A DNA stretch of 64,000 nt from Ectorhizobium quercum (GCF_026552795.1 NZ_JANFPI010000001.1:372001-436000), one strand, 5' to 3'; numbered from the stretch's first letter, positions 8,578 through 17,693 are shown. Translations and numbers: made by a program. Notes: generated by a model not told the origin, from the letters alone.

Positions 8578-10118
8578 AACGCATAGGTATCGACGTTGGC
8601 GGCACCAATACGGATGCCGTGCTCATCGACGGCGACACGGTTCTGGCCGCCGTCAAGTTCCCGACCACCACGGACGTCATGCAGGGCGTTGTCAATGCGA
8701 TAGGCAAGGTCATGGACGGTCAGGCGGCGGATGCGGCGCCCGTCGACGCGGTGATGATCGGCACCACGCATTTCACCAATGCCGTGGTCGAGCGCGCCCG
8801 TCTGGAACGGATCGCCGCGATCCGCATCGCCATGCCGGCGGGGGCCTCCCTGCCGCCGATGATCGACTGGCCGGAGGATCTCCGTTCGGAGGTGAACGCC
8901 CTGTCCTTCATGGTCGAGGGCGGGCATGAATATGACGGCCGTCCCCTCGTGCCGCTCGACAGGGCCGCCGTGCGCGATGCCGCGATGAAGATTCGCGATG
9001 CCGGGATCACCTCCATCGGCATCACCGCCCTTTTCTCGCCGCTGACTACCGAATGCGAGGACGAGGCGGCGGAGATCGTCCGCTCCGTCATTCCGGACGC
9101 GCGCATCACGCTTTCCCACACGCTCGGCCGCATCGGCCTTCTGGAGCGCGAGAACGTGACGTTGCTGAACGCCGCCCTGCAGGGTCTGGGCGGGCGGACG
9201 GTGGCGGCCTTCGGGAAGGCGCTGAAGGAAGCGGGCATTTCCGCTCCCTTCTACCTGACCCAGAACGACGGAACCGTGGTTCTCGCCGAAGTGGCGGCCG
9301 CCAACCCGGTCTACAGCTTCGCCTCCGGTCCGACGAACTCCATGCGCGGCGCCGCCTTCCTGACCGGCCTCAAGGAGGCGATGGTCATCGATGTGGGCGG
9401 CACCACGTCGGATGTCGGCTGCCTGGTCGGCGGCTTCCCGCGCGAGGCCAACAATGTGGTCGAGGTCGGCGGCGTGCGCACGCTGTTCCGCATGCCCGAC
9501 CTTCTGCCGATGGCGCTTGGCGGCGGAACGATCATCGATCCGCAGACTGGGCGGATCGGCCCGCGCAGCGTCGGCTACCGCATAACCGAGAAGGCCCTCG
9601 TCTTCGGCGGCGATACGCTGACGACCTCCGATATCGCCGTGGCCGCCGGCCTCATCGACATCGGCGACCGTGATCGGGTCAAGCATCTCGACAAGGCTTT
9701 CGTGTCCGAAATGCTGAAAAGGATCGGGGCGATGGTCGAGGACGGCGTCGACCGGATGAAGACATCCGCGGAAGGCGTGAAGGTCGTCGCCGTCGGCGGC
9801 GGGGCGGCTCTCATTCCCGAAACGCTGAAGGGCGTTTCCGAAGTCGTGACCGTCGGGCATGCCGGCGTTGCGAACGCACTCGGCGCGGCAATGGCGCAGG
9901 TCTCCGGCGAGGTCGATCAGGTCTTCTCCGGCCTGTCGCGCGAGGAAGCGGTTGCGCAGGCCGAGACGATGGCCCGCCAGCGGGCCATCGATGCCGGCGC
10001 GCAGGCCGGTTCGATCACCCTGCTGGATACGGAGGATATTCCGATCGCCTATCTGCCCGGCAATGCCCGCCGGGTGCGCGTCAAGGTGGTCGGCGACATC
10101 GCATTCGCAGGTCGCTGA
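8574..10118 (+). CDS. Hydantoinase/oxoprolinase family protein (HyuA-like)
   Basis: This 514-residue protein has the actin-like ATPase fold of the HyuA family. The N-terminal phosphate-binding motif is I-G-I-D-V-G-G-T-N-T-D-A-V (residues 4-16). The second, V-I-D-V-G-G-T-T-S-D-V-G, begins near residue 270, and a V-A-V-G-G-G segment follows near 403. Family members open five-membered cyclic amides such as hydantoins or 5-oxoproline, usually with ATP. No HyuB-type partner is present; the DUF917 protein upstream takes that place. The start codon overlaps the DUF917 stop, which suggests coupled translation. A strong terminator follows 12 nt after the stop. Confidence 0.9.
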   Translation: MKRIGIDVGGTNTDAVLIDGDTVLAAVKFPTTTDVMQGVVNAIGKVMDGQAADAAPVDAVMIGTTHFTNAVVERARLERIAAIRIAMPAGASLPPMIDWPEDLRSEVNALSFMVEGGHEYDGRPLVPLDRAAVRDAAMKIRDAGITSIGITALFSPLTTECEDEAAEIVRSVIPDARITLSHTLGRIGLLERENVTLLNAALQGLGGRTVAAFGKALKEAGISAPFYLTQNDGTVVLAEVAAANPVYSFASGPTNSMRGAAFLTGLKEAMVIDVGGTTSDVGCLVGGFPREANNVVEVGGVRTLFRMPDLLPMALGGGTIIDPQTGRIGPRSVGYRITEKALVFGGDTLTTSDIAVAAGLIDIGDRDRVKHLDKAFVSEMLKRIGAMVEDGVDRMKTSAEGVKVVAVGGGAALIPETLKGVSEVVTVGHAGVANALGAAMAQVSGEVDQVFSGLSREEAVAQAETMARQRAIDAGAQAGSITLLDTEDIPIAYLPGNARRVRVKVVGDIAFAGR

Positions 10119-10130
10119 ACCCCGCTTCCG

Positions 10131-10161
10131 AAACGCCCATGCTCCGGAGCATGGGCGTTTT
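10131..10161 (+). terminator. Rho-independent terminator after the hydantoinase gene
   Basis: AAACGCCCATGCTCC is followed at once by its reverse complement GGAGCATGGGCGTTT, a 30-nt perfect palindrome ending in TTTT (10158-10161). It lies 12 nt after the hydantoinase stop and closes the DUF917-hydantoinase operon. Confidence 0.85.
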
Positions 10162-10370
10162 CCGTAACAGCGCGCTTGCCTACCGGCCGCTGGCTTCGGA
10201 CAGCAGGGGCGAGCCGGCCATCGGAGCGCCCCGTACCTCGATGCCGGTTTCTCTCATATGACGTCGCCCGCGCCTGTTGGCGTGGCTCACGGCGTCTTTG
10301 ACGGCAACGACTGGAAGCCGGGGTGCAACCGGCAGAATGCCATTGGCGGCTCCGCTCTCCGGGTCGACCC

Positions 10371-11003
10371 TTACGGTCGCGACCGATGCGTCTGGAGATA
10401 GGCCGTCAGAAGCCGGACGAGGTGGTCTTTGAGGCGTGTTTCGAAGCCGGCCTCGGCATGTCCCTCGAGCCACGCCCGCACCGGCCCGATCAGAGCGCCG
10501 AAGGCGATCGTGCCGGTCGTGGCCGGATCGTCGAAACGGGCATCGGGAGCGCTCGCCAGCATCGCCGCGATGGCCACGACGATGCGCGCATGCCCGCGAG
10601 CGGACAGCGCCGCCCCGCCCCGGTCTCCCGCGACCGCATAAAGCGCCTTGGATTCCTCGGGGTCACGCAGCTTTGCGGCCAGGACGGCGGTGACAAGGGC
10701 CGAGGCCATTTCGCAAACAGGCTTGCCCCGGTGGGCGTGGCAGGCACGCTCGATGGCATTCGCAACGCTGTCCAGATGCTTTTCCAGGATGGCGGCAAGC
10801 AGGGCGTCCCGGTTCGGATAATACTGATAGAGGCTGCCGACCGACATGCCCGCCCGCTCGGCGACGCGCGTCGTCGTGCAGCGGCTCAGGCCCTCCTGCG
10901 TCAAAACCTGAATGGTCGCGGTATGCAGCGCGCCGACGGTTGCTGCCGAACGCGCCTGAACCGGGGATTTCCGCGGCTTCAGGGCCGCTGTGACTGTGCT
11001 CAT
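10371..11003 (-). CDS. TetR family transcriptional regulator
   Basis: This 210-residue protein has a TetR N-terminal helix-turn-helix: T-T-T-R-V-A-E-R-A-G-M-S-V-G-S-L-Y-Q-Y-Y followed by P-N-R-D-A-L-L (residues about 42-68). A helical ligand-binding C-terminal half follows. It is divergent from the aldo/keto reductase gene with a 66-nt gap holding inverted repeats, so it probably represses that gene and itself. The ligand is unknown; an aldehyde or toxic organic compound would fit the usual pairing of TetR proteins with reductases. Confidence 0.9.
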   Translation of the reverse strand: MSTVTAALKPRKSPVQARSAATVGALHTATIQVLTQEGLSRCTTTRVAERAGMSVGSLYQYYPNRDALLAAILEKHLDSVANAIERACHAHRGKPVCEMASALVTAVLAAKLRDPEESKALYAVAGDRGGAALSARGHARIVVAIAAMLASAPDARFDDPATTGTIAFGALIGPVRAWLEGHAEAGFETRLKDHLVRLLTAYLQTHRSRP

Positions 11004-11036
11004 GGAATGCGAATTCCAAAACTGAAGGATGCTTCA
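11004..11036. promoter_or_regulatory. Possible TetR operator region
   Basis: Two small inverted repeats lie in the divergent gap: GGAAT-GCGA-ATTCC (11004-11017), directly before the tetR ATG, and TGAAG-GATG-CTTCA (11023-11036). TetR repressors usually bind such symmetric sites between divergent genes. Neither site is long, so the call is tentative. Confidence 0.35.
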
Positions 11037-11069
11037 TATACTTCCCTGATCCTAGCAACGCAAGAAAGT

Positions 11070-11942
11070 ATGGATATGACGAGCATCGACAAGACCGGCA
11101 CATTCCCCCTTGGCAGCCGCACCGTCAAGCGGCTCGGCTACGGCGCCATGCAGCTCGCGGGACCGGGCGTGTTCGGCCCGCCCAAGGATCGCGGCGCGGC
11201 GTTGGCCGTGCTGCGCGAGGCCGTCGCCTCGGGGGTCGACCATATCGACACCAGCGACTTCTATGGCCCGCACATCACCAACCAGATCATCCGCGAGGCA
11301 TTGGCTCCCTATCCCGACGATCTCACCATCGTTACCAAGATCGGCGCCCGGCGCGGCGAAGACGCTGCCTGGCTGCCCGCATTTTCGGCGGAGGCCCTCA
11401 CGCAGGCGGTGCATGACAATCTGCGCAATCTCGGTCTCGACGTGCTGGACGTGGTCAACCTGCGGATCATGTTCAAGACAGAGGGGCCGGCCGAAGGCTC
11501 GATCGAGGAGCCGCTGACGGTGTTGGCCGAATTGCAGCGGCAGGGGCTGGTGCGGCATATCGGCCTGAGCAATGTCACCGCCGCGCAGGTGGCGCAGGCG
11601 CGCACGATCACGCCCATCGCCTGCGTGCAGAACATGTACAACATCGCGCATCGGCAGGACGACGCCCTGATCGACGATCTTGCCCGGGACGGCATCGCCT
11701 ATGTGCCGTTCTTTCCCCTGGGTGGGTTCACGCCGTTGCAGTCCTCCACGCTGTCGGCGGTCGCCAGCCGCCTCGACGCCACGCCGATGCAGGTGGCGCT
11801 CGCGTGGCTGCTTCGCCGCTCGCCGAATATCCTGCTGATCCCCGGCACCTCCTCGCTCGCGCATTTACGCGACAATCTCGCCGCCGCCGAACTCGAACTG
11901 CCGGATGATGCGCTCGCCTTGCTCGATGACGTCGCGGCATAG
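11070..11942 (+). CDS. pdxI: Aldo/keto reductase, YdbC/PdxI-like (probable pyridoxal reductase)
   Basis: This 290-residue enzyme closely follows the E. coli YdbC (PdxI) sequence as I recall it: R-L-G-Y-G-A-M-Q-L-A-G-P-G-V-F-G-P-P near the start, H-I-D-T-S-D-F-Y-G-P-H with the catalytic Asp and Tyr, T-K-I-G-A-R-R-G with the catalytic Lys, and A-L-A-W-L-L-R-R-S-P-N-I-L-L-I-P-G-T for NADPH binding. PdxI reduces pyridoxal to pyridoxine with NADPH in vitamin B6 salvage. ATG 11070 follows an AAGAAAG ribosome binding site; an ATG two codons later is also possible. The divergent TetR gene probably controls it. The family is certain; the substrate rests on recalled similarity. Confidence 0.88.
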   Translation: MDMTSIDKTGTFPLGSRTVKRLGYGAMQLAGPGVFGPPKDRGAALAVLREAVASGVDHIDTSDFYGPHITNQIIREALAPYPDDLTIVTKIGARRGEDAAWLPAFSAEALTQAVHDNLRNLGLDVLDVVNLRIMFKTEGPAEGSIEEPLTVLAELQRQGLVRHIGLSNVTAAQVAQARTITPIACVQNMYNIAHRQDDALIDDLARDGIAYVPFFPLGGFTPLQSSTLSAVASRLDATPMQVALAWLLRRSPNILLIPGTSSLAHLRDNLAAAELELPDDALALLDDVAA

Positions 11943-12045
11943 ATCCGGGGCCGGCGCGGCCAGGAAGGTCCGCCGGAAAGGGAAAGATGGGCCGGGTCGA
12001 AATCCCCTTGCGCAGGGTGGGGGCATTTCCCGGCCATGCGCCGCC

Positions 12046-12070
12046 GGAACAAAGAGTTTGCTGTCACGTT
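12046..12070 (+). promoter_or_regulatory. EcfG-type general stress promoter
   Basis: GGAAC (12046-12050), a 16-nt spacer, then CGTT (12067-12070) matches the known alphaproteobacterial EcfG consensus of GGAAC and CGTT. It lies about 77 nt upstream of the short-chain dehydrogenase ATG in the same orientation. Close relatives of this dehydrogenase are common members of the general stress regulon, which supports the call. Confidence 0.65.
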
Positions 12071-12146
12071 CCTTCTGTACCGCGGGCGATAGCTGCCGCA
12101 TCGCCTTGACTTCCCGGCAAATTGCACGCCCAGAGGAGACGTCGCC

Positions 12147-13040
12147 ATGACCCGTTCGTCCGGATTGCAGGACCCCCGCAGCCTCTATCCCGCTCCGCCC
12201 TTTCCGCAGCAACCCCAGCCCATGCCCGGCCTCGCCCGCCAGATGGACCCCGTTCCCGACCACGGCGAGGAAAGCTATCGCGGCTCCGGCAGGCTCGAAG
12301 GCCGCAAGGCGCTCGTGACCGGCGGCGATTCCGGCATCGGCCGGGCAGCCGCCATCGCCTTCGCCCGCGAAGGCGCGGACGTGGCGATCTCCTACCTTCC
12401 CGAGGAAGAGGCCGACGCCAAACAGGTGATCGACCTGATCGAGGCGGAGGGCCGCAAGGCGGTCGCGCTGCCCGGCGACATCCAGGACGAGGCGTGGTGC
12501 CGGGAATTGGTCGAAAAGGCGGTCTCAGGGCTCGGCGGGCTCGATATCCTCGTGATCAATGCCGCCAGGCAGCAGTACCGCGAGACGATCGAGGAGCTCA
12601 CGAGCGATGACTTCGACCGGACGATGAAGACCAACCTCTATGCGCTGCACTGGATCGCGCAGGCGGCGGTTCCGCATCTGCCTGCCGGAGCGTCGGTCAT
12701 CACCACAGCCTCGATTCAGGCCTACCAGCCCTCACCGATCCTGCTCGACTATGCGACGACCAAGGCCGGCATCGTCGCCTACACCAAGGCGCTCGCCAAG
12801 CAGCTCATCGAGAAGGGTGTCCGCGCCAATGTCGTCGCGCCCGGTCCGGTCTGGACGGTGCTTCAGCCGAGTGGCGGCCAGCCGGACGAGAAGGTCGAGA
12901 ATTTCGGCAAGAGTAGCGATTTCGGCCGCCCCGGCCAGCCGGTCGAACTGGCGCCGGTCTATGTGCTGCTCGCCTCTCAGGAAGCAAGCTTTATCAATGG
13001 CGAAGTCTACGGCGTCACCGGCGGCAAGGGCGTCGCCTGA
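12147..13040 (+). CDS. Short-chain dehydrogenase/reductase (YghA/YhdF-like)
   Basis: This 297-residue protein has an N-terminal extension of about 48 residues rich in proline, typical of the YghA/YhdF subgroup. A Rossmann domain follows with [14 protein letters not shown] (cofactor binding) and the catalytic Y-A-T-T-K motif. The usual N-N-A-G is N-A-A-R here. Members are NAD(P)-dependent oxidoreductases of unsettled substrate, often general-stress induced. A GAGGAGA ribosome binding site precedes the ATG, and an EcfG-type promoter (12046-12070) suggests control by the PhyR-NepR-EcfG cascade. Confidence 0.9.
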   Translation: MTRSSGLQDPRSLYPAPPFPQQPQPMPGLARQMDPVPDHGEESYRGSGRLEGRKALVTGGDSGIGRAAAIAFAREGADVAISYLPEEEADAKQVIDLIEAEGRKAVALPGDIQDEAWCRELVEKAVSGLGGLDILVINAARQQYRETIEELTSDDFDRTMKTNLYALHWIAQAAVPHLPAGASVITTASIQAYQPSPILLDYATTKAGIVAYTKALAKQLIEKGVRANVVAPGPVWTVLQPSGGQPDEKVENFGKSSDFGRPGQPVELAPVYVLLASQEASFINGEVYGVTGGKGVA

Positions 13041-13547
13041 TAGCCGGGGCCGACTATCCGCGTCGGGCGTTGAAGGTCACTTGAACACCGGGAGAGACGA
13101 ATAACACCGGAACGAAAGCTGACCGCTTCGACAACGATCTGCGACCTTCAACATCGACGGCGTGAACGAACGGCCCCGGTGCGCTTGCGCTGGCCCGGGG
13201 AAGCGTGGCTGGAAGGTGTGGTCGCGCGCTTTTCTCGCGCGCATAGCATTTACCATCGATGTTTTGCGCCTGAACCGTGAGGTGACGGGATACTGCTCCC
13301 CTTCGGATCGGAAAGGACTATCGATCCTCTCGTCGCTGTCGTCCCTCTGTCCTGGTGGCGGCGTCTTTCCGAAACCAACGGTTCGCAATTGTCTTACTCT
13401 GGTTCGTCCGTCTCCAAGCCTGCTTTGCCGGCTCCGGTTAAACATGAGAAAAATACTCGTGTTTCAATCTTCGTGATCGCGGAGAACCACTACGCGCAAC
13501 GCCGCGTGTGTTGGCTCAACTGATCATGACGTGGACTTGGTTGGCAT
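13041..13547. other. 507-nt gap upstream of the siderophore locus
   Basis: No convincing gene is seen. Small open frames occur on both strands (13077-13445 minus, 13162-13476 plus) but their products resemble nothing and lack ribosome binding sites. The gap contains a perfect 10-bp inverted repeat, GTTGAAGGTC (13069-13078) and GACCTTCAAC (13143-13152), and near its right end a motif shared with the rhtA promoter region (13440-13464). Confidence 0.5.
13440..13464 (+). promoter_or_regulatory. Putative siderophore-locus control element, copy 1 (ahead of rhtX)
   Basis: The 25-nt segment begins AAACATGA, then AAAAA, then TC-TGT-T with variable positions. It matches 24271-24295 upstream of rhtA at 20 of 25 positions. 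It ends 83 nt before the rhtX ATG. It may be a site for the AraC-type activator RhrA or an iron regulator such as RirA; which one cannot be told from sequence. Confidence 0.45.
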
Positions 13548-14813
13548 ATGACAGACGTCCAAAGCTCTGATCCATTATATGTGTCCAAAACTGCTGGTTT
13601 TGACCGGCGTCTCATGGCGGTTCTCGGCGGCCTTTATCTCGCCCAGGGGATACCAACCTATCTGCTGCTGGTCGCTCTGCCGCCTATCATGCGTGAAAGT
13701 GGCGCCTCGCGCACGGCAATCGGCCTGTTTTCGTTGCTGATGCTGCCATTGATTCTGAAATTCGCCGTGGCTCCATTGGTGGATCGCTGGTCGCCCTTGC
13801 CGAAACTCGGCCACCGCCGTGGCTGGGTTGTCCCGACCCAGCTTCTCGTCAGCGCCGGCATCGCCTCGATGGCGCTGGTCGACCCAAGCGATGCGGGGAT
13901 CCTTTTCTGCGTCTGCTTATCGATCACTATTATTTCGTCGATACAGGATATTGCGACGGACGGTTATGCCGTGCGGCATCTGACGGACGAAACACGTTCC
14001 ATAGGCAACGCCGTGCAGGCGGGGGCCGTGGCGTTGGGCGTGATTATCGGCGGGACGGCCGCACTCGTGGTGTTCCACATCGCCGGATGGCGCACGATGA
14101 TCCTGCTCGTTGCGGCACTTTCGCTGCTACCGCTCGCCGCTGCCTGGGCCATGCAACCGGAAGCGCCCGCTGCCGGGAGAGATCGAAAGCGAGCCAGCTT
14201 GCTCGGTTTCTTCCGCCGCCCGAATGCCTGGCTGATCCTCGGTTTCGCACTGACATACCGGGCCAGCGAGGGCCTGGTGCGCGGCATGGAGGGAGCCTAT
14301 CTGGTCGATATCAAGGTGCAGACGGACTGGATTGGGTATCTCTCCGGCGGAGCTGCGGCAACGGCGGGCCTGATCGGTGTGGCCATCGCCGCCTTCCTCA
14401 TCCGCAGCGCCGGACTGACGGCGACACTCGTTCTTCTGGGCGGGCTCAGAAGCATCTGCTTTCTTGCCTTTGCGCTGAATGCTTTCGGCATATGGCCCGG
14501 CATAGGGGTAGCCATGTCGGCCTCGGCATTCCAGACGTTGATCCGCTACATGGAACTCGTCGCCATCTATTCCTTCTTCATGAAGTCCTCTTCGAACGAC
14601 CAGCCGGGAACGGATTTCACCATTCTGACCTGTGCGGAATTGATCGTCTACGTGGTGGGGGCCTCGTTGGCAGGGCTGGTGGCGGACAGGTTCGGTTATC
14701 CTGCCCTGTTTTCCACGGCAACCGTTATCTCCCTGCTCGGAATGGGACTGTCGGTCTATTTCCTCCAAAGGATCGGGCGCTGTTCGAGGGCATCTGCTCC
14801 GGCAGGTGTCTGA
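13548..14813 (+). CDS. rhtX: RhtX/FptX-type siderophore permease
   Basis: This 421-residue major facilitator protein has about 12 predicted membrane segments. Its N-terminal L-Y-L-A-Q-G-I-P-T-Y-L-L-L-V-A-L-P-P segment and the internal Q-D-I-A-T-D-G-Y-A-V motif are typical of RhtX/FptX/AmpG-like permeases. In Sinorhizobium meliloti RhtX carries ferric rhizobactin 1021 across the inner membrane as a single protein, without an ABC transporter, and its gene lies just upstream of rhbA, as here. It heads the biosynthesis operon and overlaps rhbA by 8 nt if the GTG start is used. Confidence 0.88.
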   Translation: MTDVQSSDPLYVSKTAGFDRRLMAVLGGLYLAQGIPTYLLLVALPPIMRESGASRTAIGLFSLLMLPLILKFAVAPLVDRWSPLPKLGHRRGWVVPTQLLVSAGIASMALVDPSDAGILFCVCLSITIISSIQDIATDGYAVRHLTDETRSIGNAVQAGAVALGVIIGGTAALVVFHIAGWRTMILLVAALSLLPLAAAWAMQPEAPAAGRDRKRASLLGFFRRPNAWLILGFALTYRASEGLVRGMEGAYLVDIKVQTDWIGYLSGGAAATAGLIGVAIAAFLIRSAGLTATLVLLGGLRSICFLAFALNAFGIWPGIGVAMSASAFQTLIRYMELVAIYSFFMKSSSNDQPGTDFTILTCAELIVYVVGASLAGLVADRFGYPALFSTATVISLLGMGLSVYFLQRIGRCSRASAPAGV

Positions 14814-16212
14814 TACGAACGCGAATTCCACGAAAGATTCCACTGGAGTTGATCTCATGGACACGTTCCCGCGGTGCGATAACGACTTCTACCTCAAGCG
14901 CCAGGCCCGACGAGAATCCAATGCGCGCAGCTATCCGCGACGCTTCCCGCTGGCGCTGAAATCGGCGTCTGGCTGCCTGGTGAGAGATGTCGAAGGCCGC
15001 ACCTATCTGGATTGCCTTGCCGGTGCCGGAACATTGGCGCTCGGCCACAATCACCCGGAAGTCATTGCAAGCCTTCAGGACGTGCTCGCCTCCGGCCTGC
15101 CCCTGCATACGCTGGACCTCGTGACGCCTGTGAAGGACAAGTTCGTATCGGATCTCTACGAGACCTTGCCTGCGGACCTGCGCGACGAAGCGAAAATCCA
15201 GTTCTGCTCGCCGAGCGGCACGGATGCGGTGGAAGCAGCGATCAAGCTTGCCAAGACCGCCACGGGACGTACCGATATCATAGCGTTCCGGGGCGCCTAT
15301 CACGGCATGTCACAAGGGTCGCTTTCGCTGATGGGATCGCTGGGGCCGAAGGCGGCTGTCGGCCAACTGGTGCCGGGAACGCATTTCTTTCCCTACCCTT
15401 ACGCTTATCGTTGCCCTTTCGGGCGCGGCGGGGACGAGACGGCCACGCTGGCCGCGGACTATTTCGAAAAGGCGCTGCGCGATCCCGAAGGCGGCATCAA
15501 CCTGCCAGCGGCGGTTATCCTCGAGGCGGTGCAGGGTGAGGGCGGCGTCATTCCGGCACCTGTCGAATGGCTGCGCAAGATCCGCAGCGTCACCCAAGAG
15601 CTTGGTATTCCGCTGATCCTCGACGAAGTGCAGAGCGGCGTAGGCCGCACCGGAACCTTCTATGCCTTCCAGAAGGCGGGCATCGTGCCGGATATTATCG
15701 TTCTCTCCAAGGCGATCGGCGGCGGCCTGCCGATGGCGGTGATGATCTATCGCGAAGGGCTCGACCTGTGGAAGCCCGGCGCGCATGCCGGCACGTTCCG
15801 AGGCAACCAGCTGGCGATGGCGGCGGGATCGAAGACTTTGGAAATCATCAAACGCGACGGGCTTGTCGAACGGGCGGCGATTGCCGGAAGCAGGCTGCGC
15901 GCCAATCTGGAACGCATCCAGATGCACACTCCCTATATCGGCGAGGTGCGCGGGGAAGGGCTGATGCTTGGCATCGAAGTCATCGATCCGGGCGCCAGAC
16001 CGGACAGTTTCGGCCAGCCCCCGCACGGCGCAGAAATCGCGAAGGCGGTGCAGGGCGAGGCATTCCGTGCGGGCCTTATTCTGGAAACAGGGGGGCGACA
16101 CGGAAGTGTCCTGCGGCTTCTGCCACCGCTGACCATTTCCGACGCCGAGATCGACCAGGCCTCCAGCATTCTTTCCGATGCCTTCATGCGCCTTGGACGC
16201 AACGCGGCATGA
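14806..16212 (+). CDS. rhbA: Diaminobutyrate-2-oxoglutarate aminotransferase
   Basis: This class III PLP aminotransferase of 468 residues makes L-2,4-diaminobutyrate from aspartate semialdehyde and glutamate, the first step to 1,3-diaminopropane. Features seen: S-P-S-G-T-D-A-V-E-A-A (PLP phosphate region, about 135-145), I-L-D-E-V-Q-S-G-V-G with D273, and V-L-S-K-A-I-G-G-G with the Schiff-base lysine K302. The GTG start at 14806 gives a length near that of characterised RhbA. An ATG at 14857 with GGAG 8 nt upstream is a good alternative that would remove 17 residues. The gene overlaps rhbB by 4 nt. Confidence 0.9.
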   Translation: MSDTNANSTKDSTGVDLMDTFPRCDNDFYLKRQARRESNARSYPRRFPLALKSASGCLVRDVEGRTYLDCLAGAGTLALGHNHPEVIASLQDVLASGLPLHTLDLVTPVKDKFVSDLYETLPADLRDEAKIQFCSPSGTDAVEAAIKLAKTATGRTDIIAFRGAYHGMSQGSLSLMGSLGPKAAVGQLVPGTHFFPYPYAYRCPFGRGGDETATLAADYFEKALRDPEGGINLPAAVILEAVQGEGGVIPAPVEWLRKIRSVTQELGIPLILDEVQSGVGRTGTFYAFQKAGIVPDIIVLSKAIGGGLPMAVMIYREGLDLWKPGAHAGTFRGNQLAMAAGSKTLEIIKRDGLVERAAIAGSRLRANLERIQMHTPYIGEVRGEGLMLGIEVIDPGARPDSFGQPPHGAEIAKAVQGEAFRAGLILETGGRHGSVLRLLPPLTISDAEIDQASSILSDAFMRLGRNAA

Positions 16213-17693
16213 ACGTGACCTTGTTACCCGGCAAACAGGCGCGTGTCATGGATGACGAGCTGTCGTCCGTCATTCTCGGACCCGGTGTTGCCGCGCAGGC
16301 CGCTTATCGTCAGGCGATGGAGGCGGCAGTCGCGATGATTGCCGAAAACGCCTCCCGGCACAGTATTCATTCCGGCGTGAATGCGGATGGCCTGCGCGGC
16401 TTTCTGGCCGCGCTGGAGGTTTGCCCGGAGCGTGGCACCGGTGTTTTCGCCGCCCTTGAGGAGATTGGCATTCCGGCCGTGCGGCATGCGCTCGATGTGG
16501 GCAACCCGGCGACGATGGCGCATCTGCATTGCCCGGTGGCCGTGCCCGCCCTGGCGGCGGAAGTGCTGATTTCCGCCACCAATCAATCGCTCGACTCCTG
16601 GGATCAGTCGCCCTTCGCGACGCTGGTCGAGGAAAGGGTTCTGGCGTGGCTAACCGCCTTTTGCGGCCTGTCCGCGGAGGCTGGCGGCAGCTTCACCAGT
16701 GGTGGCAGCCAATCCAATATGACGGCGCTTTATCTCGCCGCGGAACGTCATGGTGCGGTGGCCAGAAGCCGGGGCGTCATCTTCGCCTCGGAGCAAGCGC
16801 ATTTCAGCATTCGCAAAAGCGCCTCCATTCTCGGTTTTGCCGGCGATGCGGTGATAGCCGTAGCGACGGATGACGAGGGGCGCATGTCCGCCGCCGCCTT
16901 GCGAACCGCGATCGAAAACGCAACAGGGCACGGGCGGGCGCCTGTTGCGGTGGTGGCCACCGCCGGCACGACCGACCTCGGCGCTATCGACCCCCTGGCC
17001 GATATCGCCGATCTCGCCGCATCGCATGGGCTATGGCTGCATGTGGACGCGGCCTATGGCGGTGGGCTTCTGTTTTCTCGGCATCGTCATCGCCTGGCTG
17101 GAATGGAGCGGGCGGACTCAATAGCGCTCGACTTCCACAAGATGCTGTTCCAGCCGATCAGCTGCGGCGTCCTGCTTTTAGGGGATGGCGCGAATTTCTC
17201 TCCTCTGGCGACGAAGGCGGATTACCTCAATCCCGAAGTTTCGATCTTCGGCGATGTGCCTAACCTCGTGGAATCATCCGTGCAAACCACGCGCCGGAGC
17301 GATGCCCTGAAAGTTCTGATGACCTTGCGTTCCATCGGGTGCGAAGGTCTCGATGCGCTGGTTTGCAAAACCCTCGACAATGCGACGTCGGCGGCGGAAG
17401 CGATCCGCGCACGCGCTTACCTGCATCTGGCGCAACAGCCGTCATTGTCCACGGTTCTGTTCCGTTATGTTTCACCGCACGGCGCGGAACGGTCGGACGA
17501 ATTGACGCTGACGATCCGGACCGAACTTTTCCGCACCGGCGTCGCGGCACTTGCCACAACCGTCCTTGATGGACGCGTTCACTTCAAGCTGACGCTTCTC
17601 AATCCGAATTCCACTCCCGACGTCATCGGCCGTGTTCTGGATGCGATTGGAGATATGGCACGCGAACTGGAGAACGACCATGTACGCACGTAA
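16209..17693 (+). CDS. rhbB: L-2,4-diaminobutyrate decarboxylase
   Basis: This 494-residue PLP enzyme of the group II decarboxylase family converts diaminobutyrate to 1,3-diaminopropane, the diamine arm of rhizobactin/schizokinen. Seen: F-T-S-G-G-S-Q-S-N-M-T-A-L (about 162-174), H-V-D-A-A-Y-G-G (278-285) and D-F-H-K-M-L with the PLP lysine K311. The ATG overlaps the rhbA stop (ATGA), so the long upstream open frame is not part of the gene. Its 3' end overlaps rhbC by 14 nt. Confidence 0.9.
   Translation: MNVTLLPGKQARVMDDELSSVILGPGVAAQAAYRQAMEAAVAMIAENASRHSIHSGVNADGLRGFLAALEVCPERGTGVFAALEEIGIPAVRHALDVGNPATMAHLHCPVAVPALAAEVLISATNQSLDSWDQSPFATLVEERVLAWLTAFCGLSAEAGGSFTSGGSQSNMTALYLAAERHGAVARSRGVIFASEQAHFSIRKSASILGFAGDAVIAVATDDEGRMSAAALRTAIENATGHGRAPVAVVATAGTTDLGAIDPLADIADLAASHGLWLHVDAAYGGGLLFSRHRHRLAGMERADSIALDFHKMLFQPISCGVLLLGDGANFSPLATKADYLNPEVSIFGDVPNLVESSVQTTRRSDALKVLMTLRSIGCEGLDALVCKTLDNATSAAEAIRARAYLHLAQQPSLSTVLFRYVSPHGAERSDELTLTIRTELFRTGVAALATTVLDGRVHFKLTLLNPNSTPDVIGRVLDAIGDMARELENDHVRT

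Noticed and set aside
10180..10473. 97-codon minus-strand frame between the hydantoinase terminator and tetR
   Set aside because: It overlaps the 3' end of tetR, has no ribosome binding site and resembles no family. The 10162-10370 gap is reported as empty.
13077..13476. Small frames on both strands in the gap before rhtX
   Set aside because: Basic, low-complexity products without start signals or family likeness; probably chance frames in GC-rich DNA.
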